A stretch of 64,000 nucleotides of DNA from Pseudoxanthomonas sp. PXM02 (lineage in GTDB: Bacteria; Pseudomonadota; Gammaproteobacteria; Xanthomonadales; Xanthomonadaceae): NCBI RefSeq assembly GCF_014851805.1, contig NZ_JACVAK010000001.1:496001-560000 (forward strand). The letters run 5' to 3'. Below the pieces are notes generated by a model that searched no databases, had not been told where the DNA came from, and was given only the letters and a program-made list of their open reading frames with translations. Each line of letters begins with the position of its first letter. The stretch's first letter is position 1. The position numbers and the translations under genes were made by a program. Shown in pieces: positions 52,487 through 61,851 of this stretch.

Positions 52487-53829
52487 CAGCGCTTCTCGAA
52501 CAGGGCGATCGATTCGACGTGTGCCGTATGCGGGAACATGTCCATGGCGCCCGCCGACACCAGCGTGTAGCCCTGCTCATTGACCAGATAGCCGGCGTCA
52601 CGCGCCAGCGAACCGGGATGACAGCTCACGTAGACGATGCGATCGAACTGTTTCAGCGGCAGCTGCTGCAACACCTCGATCGCGCCCGAGCGCGGCGGAT
52701 CCAGCAGCAGCTTGTCGAAGCCCTGCCGCATCCATGGCGCATTGCGCTGGTCCTGGGTCAGGTCGGCCGCGTGGAACTGCGCATTTCCCAGCGCGTTGCG
52801 CCCCGCATTCTCGCGGGCACGCGCCACGAGCCCGGCGTCGCCTTCCACGCCGACCACCTCGCGCACCAGGCGCGCCATCGGCAGGGTGAAATTGCCGAGG
52901 CCGCAGAACAGGTCGAGCACGCGGTCCGTCGCCTGCAGGTCGAGCAGGCTGAAGGTATGCGCGATCATCTTCTCGTTGAGCGCCGCATTGACCTGGATGA
53001 AATCCAGCGGTCGGAACGCGAGCGAGATGTCCCACGGCGACAGTCCGAACGCCAGTTGCGGCGCCTCCGGCCACAGGGGATGCACGCTCTCCACGCCCGC
53101 GGGCTGCAGGAAGATCGCGAAGCGGTGCGCCTCACCGAACGCCACCAGACGGGCAAGGTCGGCATCGCCGAGCGGCTGCAGGTGCCGGAATACCAGCGCG
53201 ACGCCGTCGAAATCGGCCGTCGCGTCGCCGGCAATGAATTCGATCTGCGGAATGTGCTCACGCACGTCCAGGCTTTCAACGAGCGCGGCGAAGTCGGCGA
53301 CCTTGCCACCGATCTCGGGAATGACGGTATGGCACTCGGACAGGTCGGCGACGAAGCGCGGGTCCTGTTCGCGGAATCCGACCAGCGTCTTGTCCTTCTT
53401 GTTGACCCGGCGCACCGAGAAGCGTCCCTTGCGGCGGTAGCCCCAGTTGGCGCCGGTCAGCGACGGCAGCACCATGCCGGGCGAGACGTGGCCGATGCGC
53501 TCCAGGTTCTCCAGCAACACGCGCTGCTTGGCCTCGATCTGGCGGTTCTCGTCCAGGTGCTGCAGCACGCAGCCGCCGCAGGTGCCGAAATGGGGGCAAC
53601 GGGGTGCGACGCGATCGGACGAGGCCTCCAGGACGTCCAGCGTCCGGGCCTCGTCGAAATGACGGTTCTTCGCCGTCTGTTCCGCCATCACGCGCTCACC
53701 GGGCAGCGCCCCCGACACGAATACCGCCTTGCCGTCACGGCGGGCGACACCGCGCCCGTCGTGGGTCAGGTCGGTGATGGAGGCTTCAAAGGGGGTCTTG
53801 TCGATGCGGGGAGAGCGGGTACGGGCCAC
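52486..53829 (-). CDS. rlmD: 23S rRNA (uracil-1939-C5)-methyltransferase
   Basis: A 447-residue SAM-dependent RNA methyltransferase with N-terminal TRAM domain (about 8-70), [4Fe-4S] ligands in CPHFGTCGGC (three Cys), the SAM motif LDLFCGLGNFTLP and the catalytic Cys in YVSCHPGSLARD. It methylates U1939 of 23S rRNA. It is first in a tight operon with CYTH, nagZ, hpt and the phosphorylase, and is divergent from the receiver-Hpt gene. Confidence 0.95.
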   Translation of the reverse strand: MARTRSPRIDKTPFEASITDLTHDGRGVARRDGKAVFVSGALPGERVMAEQTAKNRHFDEARTLDVLEASSDRVAPRCPHFGTCGGCVLQHLDENRQIEAKQRVLLENLERIGHVSPGMVLPSLTGANWGYRRKGRFSVRRVNKKDKTLVGFREQDPRFVADLSECHTVIPEIGGKVADFAALVESLDVREHIPQIEFIAGDATADFDGVALVFRHLQPLGDADLARLVAFGEAHRFAIFLQPAGVESVHPLWPEAPQLAFGLSPWDISLAFRPLDFIQVNAALNEKMIAHTFSLLDLQATDRVLDLFCGLGNFTLPMARLVREVVGVEGDAGLVARARENAGRNALGNAQFHAADLTQDQRNAPWMRQGFDKLLLDPPRSGAIEVLQQLPLKQFDRIVYVSCHPGSLARDAGYLVNEQGYTLVSAGAMDMFPHTAHVESIALFEKR

Positions 53830-53930
53830 GTGGCGTCAGGCTGCGTGTGTTTGGCGGGGCGGCATTGTCGCATGGCCGCCCGACGCGCCCGGCGGGGCTA
53901 AGATGGGGCGAGTCCGCAGGAAGCCCGGCC

Positions 53931-54635
53931 ATGCCCCTCCCCCCAGGCACGATGCCCTCGATATTGCTGGTGGAAGACGACCCCGTCAGTGCCCTGTTCC
54001 TGAGTGCGGCACTGGAAACACTGCCCGCCCACGTGCGGGTCGCCGAGGACTGCGCGCAGGCGCTGGCCGCCGGCGGCCCGTTCGATGTGTGGCTGATCGA
54101 CGCCAACCTGCCCGACGGCAGCGGCACCGTCCTGCTGCAGCATCTGCGCATGCGCGACAACCTCGCGCTTGCGCTGGCGCATACGGCCGATACGACGCCG
54201 GCGATGCGAGACCGTCTTCTGCAGTCTGGCTTTACGGATGTCCTGATCAAGCCGCTGTCGGCACAGACGCTGCTGGACACCGTTCGCACGGTGCTGGGGA
54301 ATGCAGGGAGCAGCGCCACGGCGTCGACATACCAGGACTGGGACGACGCGCGCGCCCTCGCCGCCCTTGCCGGCAACCGAGAGCATGTCGCGACGTTGCG
54401 GCAGCTGTTCCTCTCCGAACTGCCGGCCGCGCGCAAGGCCTGCCTGGAGGCATTCGCCCGTGCCGATGAAGCGGCACTGCGCGCCCACCTCCACCGGCTG
54501 CAGGCCAGCTGCGGTTTCGCAGGGGCTGCCGCACTGGCGGACATCGCCTCGCGCTGGCATGCCGCGCCTGCCGATGTCGGTTTCCGCGATGCGTTCTTGG
54601 CGACCAGCGAACGCCTGCTCGCGACGACGTACTGA
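53931..54635 (+). CDS. Receiver-Hpt response regulator without a kinase neighbour
   Basis: A 234-residue protein: receiver domain (about 7-125) with acidic EDD near residue 14-16, phospho-acceptor D in LIDANLPDGSG, the Thr/Lys region LIKPLSAQ; then a helical Hpt-like domain (about 145-230) with HRLQASCGFAGA, the pattern around a phosphorylatable His. It could relay phosphoryl groups between a hybrid kinase and another regulator. ATG 53931 with AGGAAG upstream was used; MPSILLV (53952) is possible. No histidine kinase is adjacent; the gene converges on recO. Confidence 0.85.
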   Translation: MPLPPGTMPSILLVEDDPVSALFLSAALETLPAHVRVAEDCAQALAAGGPFDVWLIDANLPDGSGTVLLQHLRMRDNLALALAHTADTTPAMRDRLLQSGFTDVLIKPLSAQTLLDTVRTVLGNAGSSATASTYQDWDDARALAALAGNREHVATLRQLFLSELPAARKACLEAFARADEAALRAHLHRLQASCGFAGAAALADIASRWHAAPADVGFRDAFLATSERLLATTY

Positions 54636-54640
54636 CGACG

Positions 54641-55378
54641 TCAGTCGACGGCGGCGCCGCGCTTCAGCCGTCCCAGCTCACCGATCATTTCCCAGGATTT
54701 CAGCCCGCGGGGGCCCAGGTGGTGCGCCAACACCGAGCGCATCGGCAGGCGCAGGCTGGCCAGATCGTCAGGAGAGGGCACGGCATCTTCCGCCAATGCC
54801 AGCAGCGCGCGGCCGGTGGCCGCCTGATTGCGCTCGCCATGACCTCGGTCACTCAGCAGGCGACGCGGTCCGTGCTCAGGATCCAGCCGGTAGCGCGCCG
54901 CGGGATCGATGGGCTCGCCATCGCCATCGCAGTCAAGCGCGAAGCCGAAACCCAGTGCCTCCACCAGGTCGCGTTCGAAGCGCCGCAACGCCCACGTCAG
55001 TCCCTCGCGCTGGCGGAGTTGTTCCCGCGTGCGGGCGTAGGCGTCGAACAGGTCGGGCAACGGGTCGTGGCGGGGCGCCAACCGCAGCACCAGTTCGTTG
55101 AGGTAGAACGCCGCCAGCATCGCATCGCCCGCAGGCTGCGGCGCTGCGTCGAGCGCTTCCGCGCTCACCAGCCTTGCCAGTTCGCCCCGCTGATCGCCCT
55201 CGATGCGGATGAGTTGCAGCGGCTGCAGCGCCGCACGCAGCACGTGCTTCTTCGGCCCCTGCACACCGCGTGCGATCAGGCCGAGCCGGCCCTGTTCGCG
55301 ACCCAGCACTTCGACCAGCAGGCTGGTTTCGCGCCACGGGCGTGTATGCAGGACGAAGGCGGTGTCGCTCAGTCGCAT
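54641..55378 (-). CDS. recO: DNA repair protein RecO
   Basis: Mediates RecA loading in the RecFOR pathway. The 245-residue protein has the RecO N-terminal OB-fold ([20 protein letters not shown], 10-29, and ARGVQGPKK), a central helical part and the variable C-terminus; length is typical. It follows era by 22 bp in the conserved lepA-lepB-rnc-era-recO order. Confidence 0.95.
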   Translation of the reverse strand: MRLSDTAFVLHTRPWRETSLLVEVLGREQGRLGLIARGVQGPKKHVLRAALQPLQLIRIEGDQRGELARLVSAEALDAAPQPAGDAMLAAFYLNELVLRLAPRHDPLPDLFDAYARTREQLRQREGLTWALRRFERDLVEALGFGFALDCDGDGEPIDPAARYRLDPEHGPRRLLSDRGHGERNQAATGRALLALAEDAVPSPDDLASLRLPMRSVLAHHLGPRGLKSWEMIGELGRLKRGAAVD

Positions 55379-55400
55379 GGAACCGGACGTCGCCGGCGCC

Positions 55401-56351
55401 TCACTCGTAACCGAAGGCCTTCAGCGCGGTCTCGTCGTCGGACCAGCCTTCGCGCACGCGCACCCATGTTTCCAGGAACACCTTGCGGCCGAACAGGTGC
55501 TCCATCTGCTGGCGCGACTTGCTGCCGATGTCCTTCAACCGTGCGCCGCCCTTGCCGATCACGATGGCCTTCTGGCTCTCGCGTTCCACCCAGATCACCG
55601 CACCGATGCGGGCCAGCTCGCCCTTCGGCGAGTCCTCGGTGGTGAAGTTCTCGATCTCGACGGTCGTGGCGTACGGCAGCTCCGCACCGAGCTGGCGCAT
55701 CAGTTGCTCGCGGATCAGCTCGGCCGCAAGGAAGCGCTCGCTGCGATCGGTGATCTCGTCCTCGCCGAACATGGGCGGCTGCTCCGGCAGCAGGGCGAGG
55801 ACATCCTTCACCAGCACGTCGAGGCCATTGCGTTTCAAGGCCGACACCAGATGCACGGCCGCGAACTCGCGCTCCTGCCCGACCTCGGCCAGGAAGGGCA
55901 GCATGGCCGCCTTCTCCTTGATCCGATCGATCTTGTTGACCACCAGCACCACCGGGATGCCGGCATCGCGCAGCACGTTGTAGGCCAGCGAGTCTTCCTC
56001 GTCCCAGCGACCGGCCTCGATCACCATCAGCGCGGCGTCGACTTCCTCCAGCGCACCGCGCGCCGCACGGTTCATCACCCGGCTCATCGCCGAGGCCGAG
56101 AACTTGCCCTGCTGCTTGTGCAGGCCGGGCGTATCCACCAGCACGATCTGGCCCGCCGGCCGGTCCTTGCCCGCCGTAAACGTCGCGATGCCGAGCAGAC
56201 GGTGCCGCGTGGTCTGCGGACGGTTGGAGGTAATGCTGACCTTGGCACCCACCAGGGCATTGGTCAGGGTGGACTTGCCCACGTTGGGGCGACCGATGAC
56301 GGCAACACTGCCGCTGCGGTAGGAGGAGGATGCACTCACCGGGGTACTCAC
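55401..56351 (-). CDS. era: GTPase Era
   Basis: A 316-residue essential GTPase for 16S rRNA/30S maturation. G1 is GRPNVGKST (20-28), G2 [10 protein letters not shown]3 DTPGLHKQ, G4 NKID; the C-terminal KH domain has [20 protein letters not shown]. It is slightly longer at the N-terminus than E. coli Era (301). Start ATG 56351 overlaps the rnc stop as ATGA. Confidence 0.97.
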   Translation of the reverse strand: MSTPVSASSSYRSGSVAVIGRPNVGKSTLTNALVGAKVSITSNRPQTTRHRLLGIATFTAGKDRPAGQIVLVDTPGLHKQQGKFSASAMSRVMNRAARGALEEVDAALMVIEAGRWDEEDSLAYNVLRDAGIPVVLVVNKIDRIKEKAAMLPFLAEVGQEREFAAVHLVSALKRNGLDVLVKDVLALLPEQPPMFGEDEITDRSERFLAAELIREQLMRQLGAELPYATTVEIENFTTEDSPKGELARIGAVIWVERESQKAIVIGKGGARLKDIGSKSRQQMEHLFGRKVFLETWVRVREGWSDDETALKAFGYE

Positions 56352-57010
56352 TTCGAAATGTCGAGCCTGTCGAGCAACGCTGCCGCGGCGACCTGCTCGG
56401 CGTTACGGCGCGACGTACCTTCGCCGTCCGCCGTCAGCGGCGGATCCAGCGTGGTACAGCGCGCAAGGAAGAGTTTGGCGTGGTCGTCGCCGCTTTCAGA
56501 GACCAGTTCGTAGACGGGAAGCGGGCGTTGCCGTCCCTGCAGCCATTCCTGCAGCCGCGTCTTCGGATCCTTCTCGGGACGCCCCACCGGCAACGCCGCG
56601 AGCGACGTCTCGAACCATGGCAGCACCACGGTACGGCAGGATTCGAAGCCCGAATCCAGGTAGATGGCCGCGACCACGGCTTCCAGCGCATCGGCGAGGA
56701 TGGAGTCGCGACGGTGGCCACCGGACTTCATCTCGCCCGGCCCCATGGTCAGGCGTTCGCCCAGTTGCAGGTCGCGCGCGATGGTCGCGAGCGAGGCTTC
56801 GCGTACCAGTTCGGCGCGGGCACGCGTCAGTGCACCTTCGTCGGCCTTGGGCCAGCGCTGGAACAGCGTCTCGGCGACCAGCAGGTTGACCACGCTGTCG
56901 CCCAGGAATTCGAGCCGCTCGTTATGCGGCGCGCCTGCGCTCCGATGCGTCAGGGCCTGCGCGAGCAGGCCCTGGTCGGCAAAGGCATGGCCGATGCGGT
57001 CAACCGCCAA
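56348..57010 (-). CDS. rnc: Ribonuclease III (TTG start)
   Basis: A 220-residue endonuclease that cleaves double-stranded RNA. The RNase III signature [13 protein letters not shown] is present, with catalytic acidic residues in [13 protein letters not shown], followed by the dsRNA-binding domain (about 145-218, [13 protein letters not shown]). The only start codon after an in-frame upstream stop (TGA at 57037-57035) is TTG 57010, just where RNase III homology begins; AAGGA lies 1 nt upstream, too close for a good ribosome site. Weak initiation would keep levels low, apt for a gene often autoregulated. Overlaps era by 4 nt. Confidence 0.93.
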   Translation of the reverse strand: MAVDRIGHAFADQGLLAQALTHRSAGAPHNERLEFLGDSVVNLLVAETLFQRWPKADEGALTRARAELVREASLATIARDLQLGERLTMGPGEMKSGGHRRDSILADALEAVVAAIYLDSGFESCRTVVLPWFETSLAALPVGRPEKDPKTRLQEWLQGRQRPLPVYELVSESGDDHAKLFLARCTTLDPPLTADGEGTSRRNAEQVAAAALLDRLDISK

Positions 57011-57014
57011 ATCC

Positions 57015-57392
57015 TTAGTCCGCGCCGTGGCGCGTCAGCGCCTGCTCGGCGTTGAAGTTGCCGACCACATCGAGGTTGCCCACCAGCGGACGGCGCACTT
57101 CGTAGTTCACCTTCATGTTCCAGCCACCTTCCATGCGCTCGATCTTCACGTGCGTCGGCTTGATGTTGGTGGCGTAGTTGATGTCCAGGCGGCGGAAGAA
57201 CAGCTCGTTGATGCGACCGGGATCCATGTCGCCCACGCCCGCCTCGTTGGCCAGTCCCTTCATCGAGGACTTGACCGCGTAGAACTCCTGGTACATCGGG
57301 AACAGACGCATGGCGATGTAGGCGGCAAAGCCGACCACGGCCAGCACGATCACAAAGCTCAACAACGTCATGCCACTCTGATTGCGCTTCAT
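57015..57392 (-). CDS. DUF4845 protein, pilin-like N-terminus
   Basis: A 125-residue protein of DUF4845, regularly found between lepB and rnc. It has an N-terminal type IV pilin-like segment: basic start MKRNQSG, then [20 protein letters not shown], resembling a prepilin cleavage site after G7, though the usual Glu at mature position 5 is Ser. The rest (30-125) is a soluble domain with [23 protein letters not shown] 57392 follows GGGGGA by 6 nt; ATG 57398 is an alternative. No function is established; a pseudopilin-like assembly role is conceivable. Confidence 0.85.
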   Translation of the reverse strand: MKRNQSGMTLLSFVIVLAVVGFAAYIAMRLFPMYQEFYAVKSSMKGLANEAGVGDMDPGRINELFFRRLDINYATNIKPTHVKIERMEGGWNMKVNYEVRRPLVGNLDVVGNFNAEQALTRHGAD

Positions 57393-57429
57393 TGCCATTC
57401 CCCCGTCCGTCCCCGTTAGCGTTGGTTGA

Positions 57430-58239
57430 TCACTCGATGCCGTTGCCGATGCGCGAGCCATCGAAGCCATTCTTGCAGACCCAGCCCTTGCAGTTCAGCC
57501 AGACCAGGAAGGCCTTCCCGCGCAGATTCTGCTCCGGCAGGAAATGGTAGTCCCAGAAGCGGCCGTCCAGGCTGTTGTCGCGATTGTCGCCCATCACGAA
57601 ATAGTGCCCCGGCGGCACGACCCAATCACCCTCGCCCCCTCCGTTCGGGGTCAGGCCCACGCCTTCCAGGATGGTGTGCGGCCGGCCCGGCAGGTCCTCG
57701 CGCAGCAGGGTGGCGCCGAATGCCTCGGCATTGTCGCCCGCACCGGGGTACTCACCCAGGGTCTGGTACTTCAGCGGCTGGCCATTCAGATAGACGGTAT
57801 CGCCGTGGAAGCCCACCTTGTCGCCCGGCAGGCCGATCACGCGCTTGATCCAGTTGTTCTCGGGATCGTGCGGCGGTTTGAACACCACCACGTCGCCGCG
57901 CTTGGGCTCGCCGATGGCCAGGAACTTCTGGTTGGTGATCGGCAGGCGCAGGCCGTAGGAGAACTTGTTGACCAGGATGAAATCGCCGATCAGCAGGTTC
58001 GGCATCATCGAGCTGGACGGGATCTTGTACGGCTCGGCGATGAAGCTGCGCAGGATCAGCACCACGGCCAGCACCGGGAAGAACGCCCGCGAGTAATCGA
58101 CCAGCACCGGCTCCTCGTCGAGCAGACCGCCCTTGGCCTTGCGGCGCTTGGCGAAGAACAGCGCGTCCACCAGCCAGATGAAGCCGCTGGCCAGGGTGGC
58201 CGTCACGAGCAGCGTTTCGAACCAGGTCATCAAACTCAT
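57430..58239 (-). CDS. lepB: Signal peptidase I
   Basis: Removes signal peptides at the inner membrane. The 269-residue protein has two N-terminal membrane helices (about 8-27 and 52-70), the nucleophile Ser in IPSSSMMPNL, the catalytic Lys in RGDVVVFKPP... NNWIKRVIGLPGD, and the C-terminal GDNRDNSLDGR. It is 75 bp downstream of lepA, the standard lepA-lepB order. Confidence 0.97.
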   Translation of the reverse strand: MSLMTWFETLLVTATLASGFIWLVDALFFAKRRKAKGGLLDEEPVLVDYSRAFFPVLAVVLILRSFIAEPYKIPSSSMMPNLLIGDFILVNKFSYGLRLPITNQKFLAIGEPKRGDVVVFKPPHDPENNWIKRVIGLPGDKVGFHGDTVYLNGQPLKYQTLGEYPGAGDNAEAFGATLLREDLPGRPHTILEGVGLTPNGGGEGDWVVPPGHYFVMGDNRDNSLDGRFWDYHFLPEQNLRGKAFLVWLNCKGWVCKNGFDGSRIGNGIE

Positions 58240-58314
58240 TGAGCATCCTTTGGATTGCGTCGGGCTGCCGGTGGCGTCGCCACCGCAGCCATGCCTCTAC
58301 TACGTGTCACTGGA

Positions 58315-60123
58315 TTACTTGCTGTCCACCTGCAGCACCGCGAGGAAGGCCTCCTGCGGGATCTCCACGCGGCCGACCTGCTTCATCCGCTTCTTGCCCT
58401 CTTTCTGTTTCTCGAGGAGCTTCTTCTTGCGGGTGATGTCGCCACCATAGCACTTGGCCAACACGTTCTTGCGCATGGCCTTGACCGTGCTGCGCGCGAT
58501 GATCTGCGAGCCGACCGCGGCCTGGATGGCGACGTCGAACATCTGCCGGGGGATCAGGTCCTTCATCTTCTCGCACAGTTCGCGTCCGCGCCGGTCGGCG
58601 TGACTGCGGTGCACGATCAGGCTGAGTGCGTCGACCTTGTCGCCGTTGATCAGCGTATCCAACCGGACGAACGGACCCGGCTGGAAGCGGAGGAACGAAT
58701 AGTCAAGCGAGGCGTAGCCGCGGCTGACCGACTTCAACTTGTCGAAGAAATCCAGCACCACTTCAGCCATCGGTAGCTCGTAGCTGATCTGCACCTGGCT
58801 GGCCAGGTACTGGATGCCGATCTGCACGCCGCGCTTCTCCTCGCACAGCTTGATGATCGCGCCGATGTAGGCCTCGGGCGTCAGGATGTTGGCGCGGATG
58901 ATCGGTTCGCGCACCTCGTCGATCAGGTTGGACTGCGGCAGTTTGGCCGGATTGTCCAGCGTAAGCACCGTGCCATCGGTCTTGAGGACTTCATACACAA
59001 CGGTCGGCGCGGTGGTGATCAGGTCCAGGTCGTACTCGCGCTCCAGGCGCTCCTGCACGATCTCCATGTGCAGCATGCCGAGGAAGCCGCAGCGGAAACC
59101 GAAGCCCATCGCCTCGGAGCTTTCCGGTTCGAAACGCAACGCGGCATCGTTCAGGCGCAGCTTCTCCAGCGCCTCGCGCAGTGCCGGGTAGTCCTCGGCA
59201 TTGACCGGGAACAGACCGGCGAACACGCGCGGCTGCATCTCCTGGAAGCCGGGCAGAGGACCCGGGGCGGGATCGCCGGCCAGGGTCAGCGTGTCGCCGA
59301 CCGGGGCGCCGTGGACGTCCTTGATCGACGCGGTGATCCAGCCCACCTCGCCCGCACCGAGCTTCTTCAGCTCCTTGCGCTTGGGGGTGAACACGCCGAC
59401 CTTGTCCACCTCGTGGGTGCGGCCGGTGGACATCACCAGGATCTTGCTCTTCGGGCCGATCTCGCCCTGCATCACGCGCACCAGCGAAACCACGCCCAGG
59501 TAGTTGTCGAACCACGAGTCGATGATCAGCGCCTGCAGCTTGTCGGTGTCACGCGGCTTCGGCGGCGGAATGCGCTGGACGATGGCTTCCAGCACCAGAT
59601 CGACGTTAAGGCCGGTCTTGGCGCTGACCGCGACGGCGTCGTCGGCGTCGATGCCGATGACGGCCTCGATCTCGGCCTTGGCGCGATCGGTGTCGGCGGT
59701 CGGCAGGTCGATCTTGTTCAGCACCGGCACCACTTCCAGCCCTTGCTCCACTGCGGTGTAGCAGTTGGCGACGGACTGCGCCTCGACGCCCTGGGCGGCG
59801 TCCACCACCAGCAGCGCGCCCTCGCAGGCGGCCAGCGAGCGGCTGACTTCGTAGGAGAAGTCGACGTGGCCGGGAGTGTCGATGAAGTTGAGCTGATAGA
59901 CCTGCCCGTCCTTCGCCTTGTACGGCAGGGACACGGACTGTGCCTTGATCGTGATGCCGCGCTCGCGCTCGATCGGATTGGAGTCGAGCACCTGCGCTTC
60001 CATCTCGCGGGCCTCGAGGCCACCGCAAAGCTGGATGATGCGGTCGGCCAGCGTGGACTTGCCGTGGTCGACGTGCGCGATGATGGAGAAGTTGCGGATG
60101 TTCCGCATGGAATCAGAAGACAT
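58315..60123 (-). CDS. lepA: Elongation factor 4
   Basis: A 602-residue ribosomal GTPase that back-translocates stalled ribosomes. G1 is [10 protein letters not shown]3 DTPGHVDF, G4 NKIDLP, followed by domains II, III, V and the LepA-specific C-terminal domain ending in [19 protein letters not shown] 60123 ([12 protein letters not shown]) or the ATG at 60108 (MRNIRNF, the E. coli-like start) may be used; neither has a clear ribosome site. A GATAAT -10-like box lies about 35 bp upstream. Confidence 0.97.
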   Translation of the reverse strand: MSSDSMRNIRNFSIIAHVDHGKSTLADRIIQLCGGLEAREMEAQVLDSNPIERERGITIKAQSVSLPYKAKDGQVYQLNFIDTPGHVDFSYEVSRSLAACEGALLVVDAAQGVEAQSVANCYTAVEQGLEVVPVLNKIDLPTADTDRAKAEIEAVIGIDADDAVAVSAKTGLNVDLVLEAIVQRIPPPKPRDTDKLQALIIDSWFDNYLGVVSLVRVMQGEIGPKSKILVMSTGRTHEVDKVGVFTPKRKELKKLGAGEVGWITASIKDVHGAPVGDTLTLAGDPAPGPLPGFQEMQPRVFAGLFPVNAEDYPALREALEKLRLNDAALRFEPESSEAMGFGFRCGFLGMLHMEIVQERLEREYDLDLITTAPTVVYEVLKTDGTVLTLDNPAKLPQSNLIDEVREPIIRANILTPEAYIGAIIKLCEEKRGVQIGIQYLASQVQISYELPMAEVVLDFFDKLKSVSRGYASLDYSFLRFQPGPFVRLDTLINGDKVDALSLIVHRSHADRRGRELCEKMKDLIPRQMFDVAIQAAVGSQIIARSTVKAMRKNVLAKCYGGDITRKKKLLEKQKEGKKRMKQVGRVEIPQEAFLAVLQVDSK

Positions 60124-60220
60124 GGGGGGCGGCGGCCTGTGCCGTCGTCAGGGGTAACGGGCGATTATCGCACGGCCGGGGGCCGGCCTCGCCCACCCGG
60201 CCGGCCGATGGGTCGGAAAC

Positions 60221-60250
60221 GACATCGCCCCGGCTCTGCGGGGCGATGTC
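60221..60250 (-). terminator. Strong hairpin after mucD (terminator candidate)
   Basis: GACATCGCCCC (60221-60231), loop GGCTCTGC, GGGGCGATGTC (60240-60250): an 11-bp perfect inverted repeat 20 bp after the mucD stop. On the reverse strand only GTTTCC follows, so it is a weak intrinsic terminator or an end-stabilising hairpin that could partly insulate lepA. Confidence 0.6.
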
Positions 60251-60270
60251 GGGCATGGAGCCTGGGCGGA

Positions 60271-61779
60271 TCAGCCCTTTTCGACGGTGACTGCCAGGAA
60301 GCGCGTCACGCCGCGGTTGCGGACCAGCAGCATGACGGTATCGCCGGGCTTGGCGGCCGCCAGTTCGCGGTCCAGCGCCGCCGGACTGTTCACCTTGTTG
60401 CGGCCGACCTGCAGGATGACCATGCCGGGAGACAGGCCGGCCTCGCGGGCGGCCGCGTTTTCCACCCGGCTGACGAGCACGCCGTCGCCGGATTCCAGGC
60501 CCAGCTGCTTGCGGCTGTTCGCGTCCAACGCCTGAGTCTGGATGCCCAGCACGTTGCGACCGGCCGGAGCCGCCGGGGCATCGGGTGCCGCTGGCGCGCT
60601 GCGCGCCACGGACTCGCCTTCGTCCAGTTCGCTCAACGTCACCGACACATCGCGGGCCCTGCCGTCGCGCAGCAGGTTCAGCGTCACTTTGCTGCCGGGC
60701 GCCATCGCACCGATGATCGGCGGCAGGTCGCTCGAATCATTGATCGCACGGCCGTTGACCGAGCGGATCACGTCGCCTGGGCCGATGCCGGCCTTGGCGG
60801 CGGGACTGCCACTGACCACGTCATTGACCAGCGCACCGCGATTGTCGGGAAGACCAAAGCCCTTCACCGCGTCGGACGTCACCGCACCGACCTGGACGCC
60901 CAACTGTCCGCGGCTGACGCGACCGGTCGCCTTCAACTGGTCCACCGCGCCCATCGCCAGGTCGATCGGGATCGCGAAGCTGATGCCCATGTAGCCACCG
61001 GACACCGAAAAGATCTGCGAATTGATGCCGACCACTTCGCCCCGCGTGTTGAGCAGAGGACCGCCGGAGTTGCCCTGGTTGATCGCCACGTCGGTCTGGA
61101 TGAACGGCACGTAGCGCTGTTCCGCCGACGCGCTGCGGCCAACGGCACTGACGATGCCGGCGGTGACCGAATGGTCCAGCCCCAGCGGCGAGCCGATCGC
61201 CACGACCCACTGGCCCGGCTTCAGCGTGGCCGAGTTGCCGATACGCACCGTCGGCAAGCCCTTGGCCTCCACCTTCAGCAACGCCACGTCGTACTGCTGG
61301 TCGCTACCGACCACCTTGGCGGTCAGCTCGCGGCGGTCCGGGAGAGTCACCTTGACCTCGTCGGCACCGTCCACGACGTGGTGGTTGGTCAGCACGTAAC
61401 CATCGGCCGAAATGATGAAACCCGAGCCCATCGAGGTGCCGCGGCGCTGCGGGCCCTGCTGGCCGGGGCCGCCCGGAATCTGGAAGCCCGGCGGCAACAT
61501 GCGCCGGAAGATCTCGGGGATATCGGCCTCCTCCTCTGCCTGTGCCGTACGGCGCGAGCCCACCGTGGCCTCGACGTTCACCACGCCCGGCCCCACCTGC
61601 TCCACCAATTGGGTGAAGTCCGGCAGTCCGGTGACGAGTTGCGGCGCGGCCGACTGCGCCACGGCGGGGGCTGCAGCGGCGACCGGTGCCGGTGGTGCAT
61701 CCGCCTGCTGTGCGCACGCGGCCAGCGGCGCGGTGAGCATCAGCAGGGCCAGCAGGTTATGACGGGCGTGTGGGGTCAT
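60271..61779 (-). CDS. mucD: Periplasmic Do-type serine protease, MucD/DegP-like, predicted lipoprotein
   Basis: A 502-residue HtrA-family protease. The triad is visible: His in LTNHHVVDGAD, Asp in QQYDVALLKV, Ser in NQGNSGGPLL; two PDZ domains follow (about 275-365 and 405-500). Unusually the N-terminus MTPHARHNLLALLMLTAPLAAC has a lipobox (PLAAC), so the protein is probably membrane-anchored instead of soluble. It degrades or refolds misfolded envelope proteins and, in Pseudomonas and Xanthomonas, dampens the sigma-E response. Start ATG 61779 or 61788 (adds MHS). It is third in rpoE-rseA-mucD. Confidence 0.93.
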   Translation of the reverse strand: MTPHARHNLLALLMLTAPLAACAQQADAPPAPVAAAAPAVAQSAAPQLVTGLPDFTQLVEQVGPGVVNVEATVGSRRTAQAEEEADIPEIFRRMLPPGFQIPGGPGQQGPQRRGTSMGSGFIISADGYVLTNHHVVDGADEVKVTLPDRRELTAKVVGSDQQYDVALLKVEAKGLPTVRIGNSATLKPGQWVVAIGSPLGLDHSVTAGIVSAVGRSASAEQRYVPFIQTDVAINQGNSGGPLLNTRGEVVGINSQIFSVSGGYMGISFAIPIDLAMGAVDQLKATGRVSRGQLGVQVGAVTSDAVKGFGLPDNRGALVNDVVSGSPAAKAGIGPGDVIRSVNGRAINDSSDLPPIIGAMAPGSKVTLNLLRDGRARDVSVTLSELDEGESVARSAPAAPDAPAAPAGRNVLGIQTQALDANSRKQLGLESGDGVLVSRVENAAAREAGLSPGMVILQVGRNKVNSPAALDRELAAAKPGDTVMLLVRNRGVTRFLAVTVEKG

Positions 61780-61851
61780 CGAATGCATGCCTCGATAAGA
61801 AGGGAACCAGGATGTCGCCTTCGCCCGGAACGCGTCCGGACGCGGAGAGTG

